A stretch of DNA of 64,000 nt from Desulfonauticus submarinus (GTDB lineage: Bacteria; Desulfobacterota; Desulfovibrionia; Desulfovibrionales; Desulfonatronovibrionaceae). The DNA lies in assembly GCF_900104045.1 (NCBI RefSeq), contig NZ_FNIN01000003.1:1-64000 (forward strand), read 5' to 3'. This document shows, in pieces, positions 35,794 through 44,206 of the stretch (its first letter is position 1; each line of letters starts with the position of its first letter). The translations under genes were made by a program, and so were the position numbers. The notes beneath the pieces are model-generated. The model was given only the letters and a program-made list of their open reading frames with translations. It was not told where the DNA came from and searched no databases.

Positions 35794-37022
35794 TGAGTGT
35801 ACACACTCCATTAGCTGAAAAGCTAAGACCAAACACCTTAGAAGAATTTGTAGGCCAAAGTCATTTAAAAAATAGAATTAAAGCTATTATTCAGGCCAAA
35901 AGGCTCCAAAGTTTACTTTTTTTTGGACCGCCTGGATGTGGAAAATCTACCCTTGCTATTCTTTTAGCAAAATCTTGGAATAAAAAATATCTTAGAGTAA
36001 GTGCCCCAGAAATTGGGCTATCTGGGTTAAGACAGAAAATTAAAAATATTGACATCCTCATTCTAGACGAAATTCATAGATTCTCAAAAGCTCAACAAGA
36101 CTTTTTTTTACCTCTTTTAGAAACAGGAGAAATAACTCTACTTGCCACTACTACAGAAAATCCATCTTTTAGCATTACAAGACAACTATTATCTCGCCTC
36201 CATGTACTAAAATTAGCTTCCCTAACTCATCAAGAATTACTCTCTTTAGCCCAAAAAGCAGTCTCCTACCTAAACATCTCCATACCTAAAGAAAGTTTAG
36301 AAATATTAATCTCCCTTAGCGGAGGAGATGCTAGAACTCTCTTAAATTTAATAGAATATCTTTCTAACCTAAAACCAAATGATTTATCCCCTGCTAATCT
36401 AAAAACTATTTTACCTGAAATTGTAATAAAAGGAGATAGACAAGGAGATAGTCATTATGAATTAATTTCTGCTCTAATTAAATCTATTAGAGGAAGCGAT
36501 CCTGATGCTTCATTATACTATTTAGCCTGCTTATTAGAAGGAGGAGAAGATCCTCGATTTATTTGTAGAAGACTCATTTTATCTGCCTCAGAAGATATTG
36601 GATTAGCAGATCCTATGGCTTTACCTTTGGCAGTTTCCTGTGCCGAAGCTATTGACCTTATAGGTATGCCTGAAGGTTTTATTCCTCTGGCAGAAACTGT
36701 AGTTTATTTAGCTCTAGCCCCAAAATCCAATTCCACCTATGCCGCCTATCTCTCAGCTCAAAAAGAAGTTCGTTTAAATGGACCTAAACCAGTACCCTTA
36801 CACCTAAGAAACCCATCTACACGCCTCCATAAAGAATGGGGATATGGCCAAGGATATAAATATCCTCATGCTTATCCTGGCTCATATGTAGCTCAAGATT
36901 ACCTCCCCGAAGGATTAAAAAATAGACAGTTCTATTTTCCAAAATCAGAAGGCATGGAAACTCGCTTAAACCTTTGGTTAAAACAGAAAAAAAAACAAAT
37001 TAATATTAAAAAAAGTAAATAA
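35793..37022 (+). CDS. rarA: Replication-associated recombination protein RarA/MgsA
   Basis: A 409-residue AAA+ clamp-loader-like ATPase. It has PLAEKLRPNTLEEFVGQSHL, Walker A FFGPPGCGKST, Walker B ILILDEIHRFSKAQQDFFLP, sensor TTTENPSF and the C-terminal tetramerisation region with EDPRFICRRLILSASEDIGLADPMAL. It acts at stalled replication forks. It starts at a GTG overlapping the cimA stop by 1 nt and ends 55 nt before a convergent gene. Confidence 0.94.
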   Translation: MSVHTPLAEKLRPNTLEEFVGQSHLKNRIKAIIQAKRLQSLLFFGPPGCGKSTLAILLAKSWNKKYLRVSAPEIGLSGLRQKIKNIDILILDEIHRFSKAQQDFFLPLLETGEITLLATTTENPSFSITRQLLSRLHVLKLASLTHQELLSLAQKAVSYLNISIPKESLEILISLSGGDARTLLNLIEYLSNLKPNDLSPANLKTILPEIVIKGDRQGDSHYELISALIKSIRGSDPDASLYYLACLLEGGEDPRFICRRLILSASEDIGLADPMALPLAVSCAEAIDLIGMPEGFIPLAETVVYLALAPKSNSTYAAYLSAQKEVRLNGPKPVPLHLRNPSTRLHKEWGYGQGYKYPHAYPGSYVAQDYLPEGLKNRQFYFPKSEGMETRLNLWLKQKKKQINIKKSK

Positions 37023-37077
37023 TAAATGTAATACCTATTTTTTCATACTTTTTTATTATTTCTAACTTCATAAAACA

Positions 37078-37932
37078 CTACCGTAAAAGCAAAATAGAAG
37101 AAGGGGTATTATTAATCAGATTATTTATTCTATCATTGGGAATTAATTTCTTTAAAAATGATTGCTGGCCTACCCATAAAGCTATAATATCTTTTTGAGC
37201 AACTTGATTTAAAAAAGAAGGTAAAACACTCTTGTCCACTACTTCTAACCAAACAGAAATATCTTGTTTTAAATAATACATAAGAAGATCTTTCATTGTT
37301 TTTTCCACTTTAACCTTCATGGTATTGTTCTCTGCTATACCCACAATCTTTATATCTGCTCTATATAAAGTAGAAAGCTGGTTTATTAATTCTAAAGACT
37401 CCTGAGTAATGTGACTATTATCTAAACAGCAAACAATTTCTTCTGGAGTTTTATTTTCCTTTACAATCAAAACAGAACAGGAAACTTTATTTGCTATAAG
37501 CGCAGGAATATCTTTTCCTCGCCATTTACAATTAGTATTTTTGTCACATCCTATTACTAATAAAGACGGCTTAACCTCTCTCACCTGATTTAAAATTCCA
37601 TCTATATAATCCCCAGTACAAATAACTGCTTTTAATTTTTTTCTCCCCTTTTTGCTTTGAAAAATAAAAGAATTTTTGTCTTTAGGGCTAAATTCTATTT
37701 TTTCTGGTAAATTATATGGACAAAAGTTACCATCATAATAAGAAATTATTGTCTGTAAGTAATCAATTGTTGTCTTTACTATAGAGCTATTTCTTATATC
37801 AAAAGATTCATCTCTTTTTTCTGGAAAACCAAGTAAAGTAATATCACACCACGTATTCAAAGCTATTTTTGAAATCTCGTGAATAACATAGGAACTATAG
37901 GGATAATTATCTATAACTACTAAAATATTCAT
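37078..37932 (-). CDS. Universal-stress-type protein, two tandem Usp domains
   Basis: A 284-residue protein with two Usp-like alpha/beta domains. The first (1 to about 157) starts MNILVVIDNYPYSSYVIHEI and ends VREVKPSLLVIGCDKNTNCKWRGKDIPALIANKVSCSVLIVK, the best match to the family's nucleotide-binding end. The second (about 163-284) is more diverged and ends SSILLLR. The ATP-binding G-x2-G-x9-G(S/T) motif is not clean in either. It is the last gene of the sigma-54-type operon, 23 nt after another Usp-like gene. Confidence 0.75.
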   Translation of the reverse strand: MNILVVIDNYPYSSYVIHEISKIALNTWCDITLLGFPEKRDESFDIRNSSIVKTTIDYLQTIISYYDGNFCPYNLPEKIEFSPKDKNSFIFQSKKGRKKLKAVICTGDYIDGILNQVREVKPSLLVIGCDKNTNCKWRGKDIPALIANKVSCSVLIVKENKTPEEIVCCLDNSHITQESLELINQLSTLYRADIKIVGIAENNTMKVKVEKTMKDLLMYYLKQDISVWLEVVDKSVLPSFLNQVAQKDIIALWVGQQSFLKKLIPNDRINNLINNTPSSILLLR

Positions 37933-37955
37933 CTTCCATCTCCTTTTTTAATTAA

Positions 37956-38741
37956 TTACTTCCAGAAAATAAGACTAGATATGGGACTATGAACTAAAAT
38001 ATCTGTAATAGCTGTTTTGGGTCCTTTTTTATCAATCAAAGAAACAACCATATCTCCTTCTCTAAGCATGTGGCCAATATCTTGACTTGTACCCTCTACT
38101 TCTAAAACATCTGGTGAATCTAATCCATAAGCATTAAATATATCTTTTACTTTATTAATCGGAAAATCATTATTTTTTTGTTCAAAACATCCATATTTAT
38201 AACAAAGTAAAGTAAGCTTATATGGAAGATGTTTATATAAATTAGCATAATTAGAAACAAGCAACTCTACATCAGAATATTTATCTATCAAAAAATAAAC
38301 ATTTTTATATTGAGTTATATTCTTCACTAATAACACAGGAACCATTACATTTTGCACTAATTCACTTTTCAAAAAATCATAAAAACTATGAAATCCAAAA
38401 GAAGCAAGCATTCCTATTGCAAAAAGATCATATATACCTCTTTTAATCTCTTTAATAATCTCTGTTTCAACATTTCCAACTACTACTTTCACTGCAGATA
38501 ATCCCCTGCAGTTATTAATTTCTGTCTTAATAAATCCTTCAATAATACTTCTACTTGTATCTTGAATAGTTCTTTCCCATGTTTTCCTCACCCAACCTAC
38601 GCCCACAGGATAATGATCTTGTTCTTTTGCTTCTACATGAAAAGGCTGGATAGACATTGGAACTAAAAGAGAATGTTTACAAATATAACGCAAACTTATA
38701 CTTGAAGCTAAATTATCATCTAAATATATTAATACATTCAT
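37956..38741 (-). CDS. Universal-stress-like protein, diverged tandem domains
   Basis: A 261-residue protein that starts MNVLIYLDDNLASSISLRYICKHSLLVPMSIQPF like a Usp domain and contains EIIKEIKRGIYDLFAIGMLASFGFHSFYDFLKSELVQNVMVPVLLVK, the domain-one end. The second half is a degenerate repeat ending SPISSLIFWK. It looks like a paralogue of the downstream gene. Family assignment rests on fold-like pattern, not on an intact nucleotide motif. It lies 31 nt after the receiver gene. Confidence 0.65.
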   Translation of the reverse strand: MNVLIYLDDNLASSISLRYICKHSLLVPMSIQPFHVEAKEQDHYPVGVGWVRKTWERTIQDTSRSIIEGFIKTEINNCRGLSAVKVVVGNVETEIIKEIKRGIYDLFAIGMLASFGFHSFYDFLKSELVQNVMVPVLLVKNITQYKNVYFLIDKYSDVELLVSNYANLYKHLPYKLTLLCYKYGCFEQKNNDFPINKVKDIFNAYGLDSPDVLEVEGTSQDIGHMLREGDMVVSLIDKKGPKTAITDILVHSPISSLIFWK

Positions 38742-38772
38742 CTTACGCTACTCCTCTTTTTAAAATCCTGAT

Positions 38773-39159
38773 TTAATTTTGTGTTTTTATTTTTTCTGCA
38801 GCTTTATTTAAGACTTCTTTTAATTCACTTAATCTAAAAGGTTTAGCCAAAAAATCAAAAACTCCTCGTTTAAATGACTCTTTAGCTGTATCCATAGTTG
38901 CAAATCCTGTAATTACAATAACCTCTGTTTTAGGATTTAGTTCTTTAACTTCTGTTAAAAATTCTATTCCATCTATACCTTCCATTTTTAAATCTGTAAC
39001 GACTATATCAAAAGGATGTTTTCTAAACCTCTCTAATGCATCAATACTTCTTGTAAAAGTCTCTACTTTATACCCAGCCTTTTCTAAAGAAGGTTTTAGT
39101 CTCTTAGTAACAATAGGCTCATCATCTAAAACTAAAACACTTATCTCATCTTTTGACAT
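38773..39159 (-). CDS. Stand-alone response-regulator receiver
   Basis: A 128-residue CheY-like receiver with no output domain. It has the acidic pair in VLDDEP, the phospho-acceptor Asp in IVVTDLKMEGIDGIEFL, the Thr in VIVITGFATMD and the Lys in FLAKPFRLSEL, so it is competent for phosphorylation. It would work by protein contact. It is encoded between the PPDK-like enzyme and the Usp proteins, which are the obvious partner candidates. The ribosome-binding site is AGGAGG. Confidence 0.9.
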   Translation of the reverse strand: MSKDEISVLVLDDEPIVTKRLKPSLEKAGYKVETFTRSIDALERFRKHPFDIVVTDLKMEGIDGIEFLTEVKELNPKTEVIVITGFATMDTAKESFKRGVFDFLAKPFRLSELKEVLNKAAEKIKTQN

Positions 39160-39193
39160 AATAAAAAACCTCCTATAAATATATAAAAATATT

Positions 39194-41743
39194 TTACTCT
39201 ACATTTTTAATAATACTACTAAAATCTTCTAAAAAATAATCTATTTTCTTTTCATCTATTAATTTTACATCTAATTGTCTGGTATAAGATACTAAAACAC
39301 CTAAAATAAAAATTTTCTTTAAAATATATTCTTTCATCATACCTTTTAACCTTCCTATTACTAAATCACCTTTTACTGTAGTAAGAAAATCATTCTGTAA
39401 TAGTATCTTTTCAATTAATCTTGCTCTTCTGCTTCTTCTTTCATTCTCTGTAACTCCTCCAAAAAATCGAAAATAAATATAATTATCAGAAGCATTCTCT
39501 CTAACCAACGTATCCAACATGGTAAAATGATAACCTAACCGCAAACTTATATTTGCATACTCCTTTGATACTACAGCTAAATTTTGACCTACAAATTTAG
39601 GATCAGCTAAATGGGGAGAAAATGTTCTACTCAAACTAGACATAAATCCTCTAAAATCAACACCTATAGGTTCTCTTGACCAAATATTAGAATAAGAAGC
39701 TCCTTTTATAAAAGTCTTCAAAGGCAAAGAAGATACATCTTTTATATCAACCTCTTTCAGGTCTGGAGGGAATTCCTGATCAAGGTCTATAATAATTAAG
39801 TCCAAAGGAATTGCTGTTTTTAATTTTTTAGCAGAGCTATCTCCGTTTACATTAGCATAATAATTTTTTTCTATTAACTCTTGCACAGCCTTTTCATGAA
39901 TAAAACGAATAATATCATGAAGAGTTCTACAATTTTCTGCCTTAAAATTTTTATCTCCTGCTTCTATCAAGTTTAAGGGAGATACTTTTTGAAAAATACG
40001 CTTTAAAATTCTATATTCTCTAGTTTCTTCAAACTTATCTTCCACAAAATCATAATAACACATATGTTTCAAAAGACCTTTATAAACTATATTATCAGTA
40101 GCATTTAAAGTAATCTCTTCACCATCTTGAAGGACTTTAGTAGCAATTTTTGTATTTACAACCATAGGAACTCTAAATTCTCTTGCAATTGTAGCCAGAT
40201 GTCCTACTGGAGATCCCCTATCAGTAATAATTCCATTTACATATTTTATAAATCTGGCCAAACGAGGAGAAGGATATTCTGCTACCAAAATTTTGTCATG
40301 TAGTGCCTGTGAATCTATATCTAAATCTTTAGAAACTTTAAGGACTTCCCCAAAACAAATTCCTTGCTGAACAATATTACCTTTTTGAGCAAAAATTATT
40401 TCCAAGTTATCTTGTTTCTCTTTTAAATCACAATGTAATACCACATCCCCTAAATTTAAATGACGAGATTGCAAAATAATAAGATTATCATTTTGATCAA
40501 AACAAAATTCTATATCTTGCGGATGCTTAAAGTAACGTTCAAGTTTGCATGCAGTACAAGCAAGTGTCTTAATTTTATCTTCATCTAGACACGCTTTATC
40601 TACATATTTTTCTTCTACCTCGCTTTCTATTAATCTTTTTGTATTAGTATCAAAAATAGTAGTATGTTGTTTTATTCCTATATTCATCCCCAAAATATCA
40701 TAAGGAAAAGTTCTTTGGACATAAAATACGTCTCCCTCTCTTCTTCCTCCTACAATATCAACTGCCAAGCCATAAATAGCTGCAATAACCATCCTATCTA
40801 GTTTATTCTCACTGACATCTAAAGTATAAACTACTCCACTCACTTTAGGATTTAACATCACCTGACATCCAACTGCCATAGCAATCTCTCTTTCTCCAAA
40901 ATCTTTATCTCGTCTATATTCCATAGCTCTTCTAGAGTAAGTACTAGCTAATACTTTTTTATAAGCTTCTATCAAACCTTTCTCATCTACTCCTAAAAAA
41001 CTAGAATATAAACCAGCAAAAGAATGTTCGCTGTCTTCTCCAATACAACTACTGCGAACTGCAAAATATAATTCATCTACATTTAGTTTATTTTTTAACT
41101 CTTGAATTGATTGTTTTATTTCTGCTTCAAAATCATCAGTAAGCTCAACCTGTAAAATTTCCTCTTGTAAAAGTTTTGAAGCATCATTAAGATCAATTTT
41201 TTTGTTTCTCCATAATTCTAATATCTCTTGTATTCTCTCAGAGCGTTTACTTGCATGTACAAAAAACTTATATCCTTGAGTAGTAATCACAAATCCTTCT
41301 GGTGTAGGTAAACCCAAAACATTTTTAATTCGTGCCAAACAAGCATTTTTTCCTCCCACAACATCATCCATTCCTTCTTCTATATCCTCATAAAATATAG
41401 TATAATTGTAATCAGGAATATATACATTTCCTTTTAACTCTTCTTGCAAGCCATCCTTTATTTCAGCATATTTATCAAATAATTCTCTATATTTTCCAGG
41501 GGAAATAAAGTCTAAGTTTGAAATCATTTTATATACATTATCTAAAAGTTCCAAAGTCCTATCAGAAATAAATTTACTATCAAAAATATACTCTCCACTT
41601 AAGACTTCTCCCATTTCTGACATAATCTCCAAAGCTCTATTATTCGCTCGAATAAGACGTTGAAAGTGAATAAAAAGCTTTCTTAAAGGAGGACCCTTAG
41701 GCCCTCCTTTTTTAGAAAAAAAACTCAAAATATTTTTAAACAT
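39194..41743 (-). CDS. PPDK/PEP-synthase-like phosphotransferase with unknown C-terminal domain
   Basis: An 849-residue protein. Residues 1-115 form a helical N-terminal region. The ATP-grasp PEP/pyruvate-kinase domain runs from about 115 to 430: DDVVGGKNACLARIKNVLGLPTPEGFVITT (127-155), AVRSSCIGEDSEHSFAGLYSSFLGV (228-252) and KHPQDIEFCFDQNDNLIILQSR (406-427). The swivelling phospho-histidine domain spans about 450-555, with His515 in TDRGSPVGHLATIAREFRVPMVV. The PEP/pyruvate TIM barrel that should follow is absent. Instead there is a 290-residue region I cannot assign, with SLRLGYHFTMLDTLVRENASDNYIYFRFFGGV. It should take phosphate from ATP onto His515 and pass it to an unknown acceptor. Confidence 0.8.
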   Translation of the reverse strand: MFKNILSFFSKKGGPKGPPLRKLFIHFQRLIRANNRALEIMSEMGEVLSGEYIFDSKFISDRTLELLDNVYKMISNLDFISPGKYRELFDKYAEIKDGLQEELKGNVYIPDYNYTIFYEDIEEGMDDVVGGKNACLARIKNVLGLPTPEGFVITTQGYKFFVHASKRSERIQEILELWRNKKIDLNDASKLLQEEILQVELTDDFEAEIKQSIQELKNKLNVDELYFAVRSSCIGEDSEHSFAGLYSSFLGVDEKGLIEAYKKVLASTYSRRAMEYRRDKDFGEREIAMAVGCQVMLNPKVSGVVYTLDVSENKLDRMVIAAIYGLAVDIVGGRREGDVFYVQRTFPYDILGMNIGIKQHTTIFDTNTKRLIESEVEEKYVDKACLDEDKIKTLACTACKLERYFKHPQDIEFCFDQNDNLIILQSRHLNLGDVVLHCDLKEKQDNLEIIFAQKGNIVQQGICFGEVLKVSKDLDIDSQALHDKILVAEYPSPRLARFIKYVNGIITDRGSPVGHLATIAREFRVPMVVNTKIATKVLQDGEEITLNATDNIVYKGLLKHMCYYDFVEDKFEETREYRILKRIFQKVSPLNLIEAGDKNFKAENCRTLHDIIRFIHEKAVQELIEKNYYANVNGDSSAKKLKTAIPLDLIIIDLDQEFPPDLKEVDIKDVSSLPLKTFIKGASYSNIWSREPIGVDFRGFMSSLSRTFSPHLADPKFVGQNLAVVSKEYANISLRLGYHFTMLDTLVRENASDNYIYFRFFGGVTENERRSRRARLIEKILLQNDFLTTVKGDLVIGRLKGMMKEYILKKIFILGVLVSYTRQLDVKLIDEKKIDYFLEDFSSIIKNVE

Positions 41744-41816
41744 GAATCCCCCGGAAAATTATGTAAAATCTATTTTTTAAAACAAAAATTAAAACTCAAT
41801 AAAGACTTTTTAAAAA

Positions 41817-42584
41817 TTAATGAGCTCCTCCCTTATCTTTAAATAAAAATCCCATAAAAATACCTGCAAAAATTGCTATTATTACAGATAGTATACCATA
41901 GATTAAACTATGATTAAAGGCCATATTACTTATAAATGCGGGAAATCCTGTTAATTTAATCTGAAAATTATCAGACTCTGTTTTTACAATCTTTAAGTCA
42001 GGGGTCACCTCATAAACCTTAATAGTGTAAACACCAGGGACAATACGAGAAGGGAGATGAACCTCAACATGATATTTTTTCTTTTCAGCCGTGATATTAC
42101 TATAAGTCACTTGATCTTGATATATACCATATAATTTATCTCTTTGTTTTAATTTTAAAAATTCATTAAAAAGACTTTTTTTATCTTTTGGAATAGGATT
42201 AATCTCTAGTCTAGAATAAACTTCCTTATAACCAAGATTTAATTCATCAAACTTCTCTTGAGATAGATGGGAAAGAGATTTTGGCAAATACATTAAGTAA
42301 ATGGAAGGAACTCCCTTAAAGGCATAATGACCAACAGTCATCCAAAAAATACCCCATACTTTACCTTTTTGTTTAAATTTTTCTTCCTTATCGCTTCCTA
42401 ACACCTCTACTACTACATTATTATTGCTATTTACTTCTCCACTAACATAGAGCTTAGCTCCATTAAATGTTGTATTGATATTTATTTCTCTTGGATTATG
42501 CAAAAAAGCATGTGCAGCAATAGAGTAAAAATTAAAAATAAAAAGAGATAAAACTAATATTATATTAAATCTAAATCTTAACAT
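41817..42584 (-). CDS. TIGR02186-like membrane protein, partner of TauE/SafE
   Basis: A 255-residue protein with an N-terminal signal or membrane helix (FNIILVLSLFIFNFYSIAAHAF), a periplasmic beta-rich domain (REININTTFNGAKLYVSGEV, FWMTVGHYAFKGVPSIYLMY) and a C-terminal helix (ILSVIIAIFAGIFMGFLF). This matches the conserved hypothetical family TIGR02186 (Alph_Pro_TM), commonly encoded next to a TauE/SafE exporter. It starts 2 nt after the tauE-type gene. Function is unknown. Confidence 0.75.
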   Translation of the reverse strand: MLRFRFNIILVLSLFIFNFYSIAAHAFLHNPREININTTFNGAKLYVSGEVNSNNNVVVEVLGSDKEEKFKQKGKVWGIFWMTVGHYAFKGVPSIYLMYLPKSLSHLSQEKFDELNLGYKEVYSRLEINPIPKDKKSLFNEFLKLKQRDKLYGIYQDQVTYSNITAEKKKYHVEVHLPSRIVPGVYTIKVYEVTPDLKIVKTESDNFQIKLTGFPAFISNMAFNHSLIYGILSVIIAIFAGIFMGFLFKDKGGAH

Positions 42585-42586
42585 TT

Positions 42587-43513
42587 CTAGTGTCCTCCTG
42601 CATAAGCTAAAAGAATTTCTGGTCTACTCAAAAGGCCATATAGCATCTTCAACATTACTAAAATAACAATACTAGCCAAAATTATCTTTAATTGATCGCC
42701 TTTTAAATTCTTGCTAATTCTAGTCCCAAATTGAGCACCAATAGTAGAGCCTAAAAGAAGTAAAACAGCTAATACAAAATCAACAGTATGGTTAGAATAT
42801 GCTTGCATAACCGTAACATTAATACAGGTAAAAAGGATCTGAAACAGACTTGTACCAACTACTACATGCATGGGCATTCTAAGCAAATAAACCATTACAG
42901 GAACCATTATAAATCCTCCTCCAACTCCCATAATAGCAGCCAAAATGCCTACAAACACGCCTAATCCAAGAGGAATTAAAGCAGACATTTTAATCCCAGA
43001 TTTTTGAAAGTTTGTTTGAAAAGGCAAGGTTTTCATTAACTTGGCATACAAAGATTCTTTTGGTTCCTTAGAGGTAGCAATAGAATTGCTCCCACCTTTA
43101 AGAGACTGTAAACTCTCTACAAACATATATCCACCAACAACACCGAGCATTATCACATAAGTAATATTGATTAAAAAATCTGCATTCCCAAGGGCTTTTA
43201 AGACTTTAATAATATGTACCCCTATATCTCCACCAACAACACCTCCTATTAATAATAACATACCCATTTTAACATCTACATTACCCAACCTATAATGTGC
43301 AATGGTTCCAGAAGTTGATGCACCTACAATCTGATTAGAATCTGAAGCTGCAGCAACAGTTGGAGGAATACCAAACATAATAAGTAAAGGTGTCATTAAA
43401 AAACCACCACCAACTCCAAAAATTCCTGAAAGTAAACCTACTAATCCTCCTAATCCAAAAACTATTAAAATATTTACGCTGTTACCTGCTATTGGCAAAT
43501 ACATATGTAACAT
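42587..43513 (-). CDS. TauE/SafE-family sulfite/sulfonate exporter
   Basis: A 308-residue membrane protein with about eight helices and the internal repeat of the family: GGLVGLLSGIFGVGGGFLMTPLLIMFGIPPTVAAASDSNQ in the first half and GVFVGILAAIMGVGGGFIMVPVMVYLLRMPMHVVVGTSLFQ in the second. Members export sulfite, sulfoacetate or related organosulfur anions. In a sulfate reducer, sulfite protection is plausible. The gene lies between a small Usp-like gene (3-nt gap) and the TIGR02186 gene. Confidence 0.9.
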   Translation of the reverse strand: MLHMYLPIAGNSVNILIVFGLGGLVGLLSGIFGVGGGFLMTPLLIMFGIPPTVAAASDSNQIVGASTSGTIAHYRLGNVDVKMGMLLLIGGVVGGDIGVHIIKVLKALGNADFLINITYVIMLGVVGGYMFVESLQSLKGGSNSIATSKEPKESLYAKLMKTLPFQTNFQKSGIKMSALIPLGLGVFVGILAAIMGVGGGFIMVPVMVYLLRMPMHVVVGTSLFQILFTCINVTVMQAYSNHTVDFVLAVLLLLGSTIGAQFGTRISKNLKGDQLKIILASIVILVMLKMLYGLLSRPEILLAYAGGH

Positions 43514-43516
43514 ATT

Positions 43517-43906
43517 TTATTCTCTCCTTTCATATTTTTTTACAATTTCTAACTCACATCCATATTTATACCTCAATTCTTTTGCTATTTTTACAACTTC
43601 AGTATTATCTTCATTAGTAAAACTTAAAATAACAATATCTATAGATTTCTGCTTTACAAAATTCACAATCTCTTCTTTGAAATTACCACTACTTTTACAG
43701 TAAACACTTCTCACCTCCTTTACTTTTTTATTTAACATTTTTTTAATTTTTCCCTGATAGGTAGAAACACCTACCTTTATATTCTCTTTAGGAACAATAT
43801 CTAAAAAATAAATTTGTCCTTGCGTACGTTCTGCCACCTGCATGCCATGAAAAATAAGCCACAAATCAATCTTACCATTTAAAAAAGGGATTAATATTTT
43901 TGTCAT
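43517..43906 (-). CDS. Small Usp-like protein, first gene of the sigma-54-type operon
   Basis: A 129-residue alpha/beta protein (MTKILIPFLNGKIDLWLIFHGMQVAERTQGQIYFLDIV, then KEEIVNFVKQKSIDIVILSFTNEDNTEVVKIAKEL). The arrangement is that of a Usp domain, but the C-terminal ATP motif is missing. A GTG at 43939 would add 11 residues, but that stretch is the promoter itself. The ATG at 43906 has AAGG four bases upstream. The predicted sigma-54 transcription start is only a few bases upstream of this ATG, so the message may be almost leaderless. Confidence 0.65.
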   Translation of the reverse strand: MTKILIPFLNGKIDLWLIFHGMQVAERTQGQIYFLDIVPKENIKVGVSTYQGKIKKMLNKKVKEVRSVYCKSSGNFKEEIVNFVKQKSIDIVILSFTNEDNTEVVKIAKELRYKYGCELEIVKKYERRE

Positions 43907-43918
43907 GGACCTTACGAT

Positions 43919-43935
43919 GGCATATATTGTGCCAA
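43919..43935 (-). promoter_or_regulatory. Sigma-54 (-24/-12) promoter of the Usp-TauE-PPDK-like operon
   Basis: Minus-strand TTGGCACAATATATGCC matches YTGGCACGRNNNTTGCW with the invariant GG (43932-43933) and GC (43920-43921) at the correct 10-nt separation. Transcription should start near 43908. The NtrC-type gene immediately upstream makes it credible. Confidence 0.75.
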
Positions 43936-43985
43936 ACACAACATATTAAAATAATTACACTTTTTTAAAAAAGAAAAATAAAGAA

Positions 43986-44103
43986 AATTTCAAAATGAAA
44001 CCCTAAAAAATAAAAAGGGGAATAAGAAAAGAAAAAAAGGCAATGAATCCCTATAACAATTTAGGATTGTTTCATTTCTAAGGCTTAATTTCAAAATGAA
44101 ACC
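43986..44103. promoter_or_regulatory. Putative enhancer sites: two exact 17-bp palindromic repeats
   Basis: AATTTCAAAATGAAACC occurs at 43986-44002 and again, exactly, at 44087-44103. Each contains the palindrome TTTCA-N3-TGAAA. An inverted partial copy, GTTTCATTT, lies at 44069-44077. The centres are about 85 and 185 nt upstream of the sigma-54 start, normal for binding sites of an NtrC-family activator. Confidence 0.6.
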
Positions 44104-44116
44104 GCAAACGCGGTTT
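44099..44116 (-). terminator. Possible terminator of the kinase-regulator operon
   Basis: A perfect 7-bp stem, AAACCGC against GCGGTTT, with a 4-nt loop, followed on the minus strand by CATTTTG. It lies about 90 nt after the regulator's stop codon. The U-run is short, and the hairpin partly overlaps the second palindromic repeat. Confidence 0.45.
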
Positions 44117-44206
44117 AAGATAAAAACTCTTTTAATTAAAAGATAAAAATAGAACTATTAGCTATATTATATTCAAAAGAAAGAGAATCAGATAGGCTTA
44201 TCTAAC

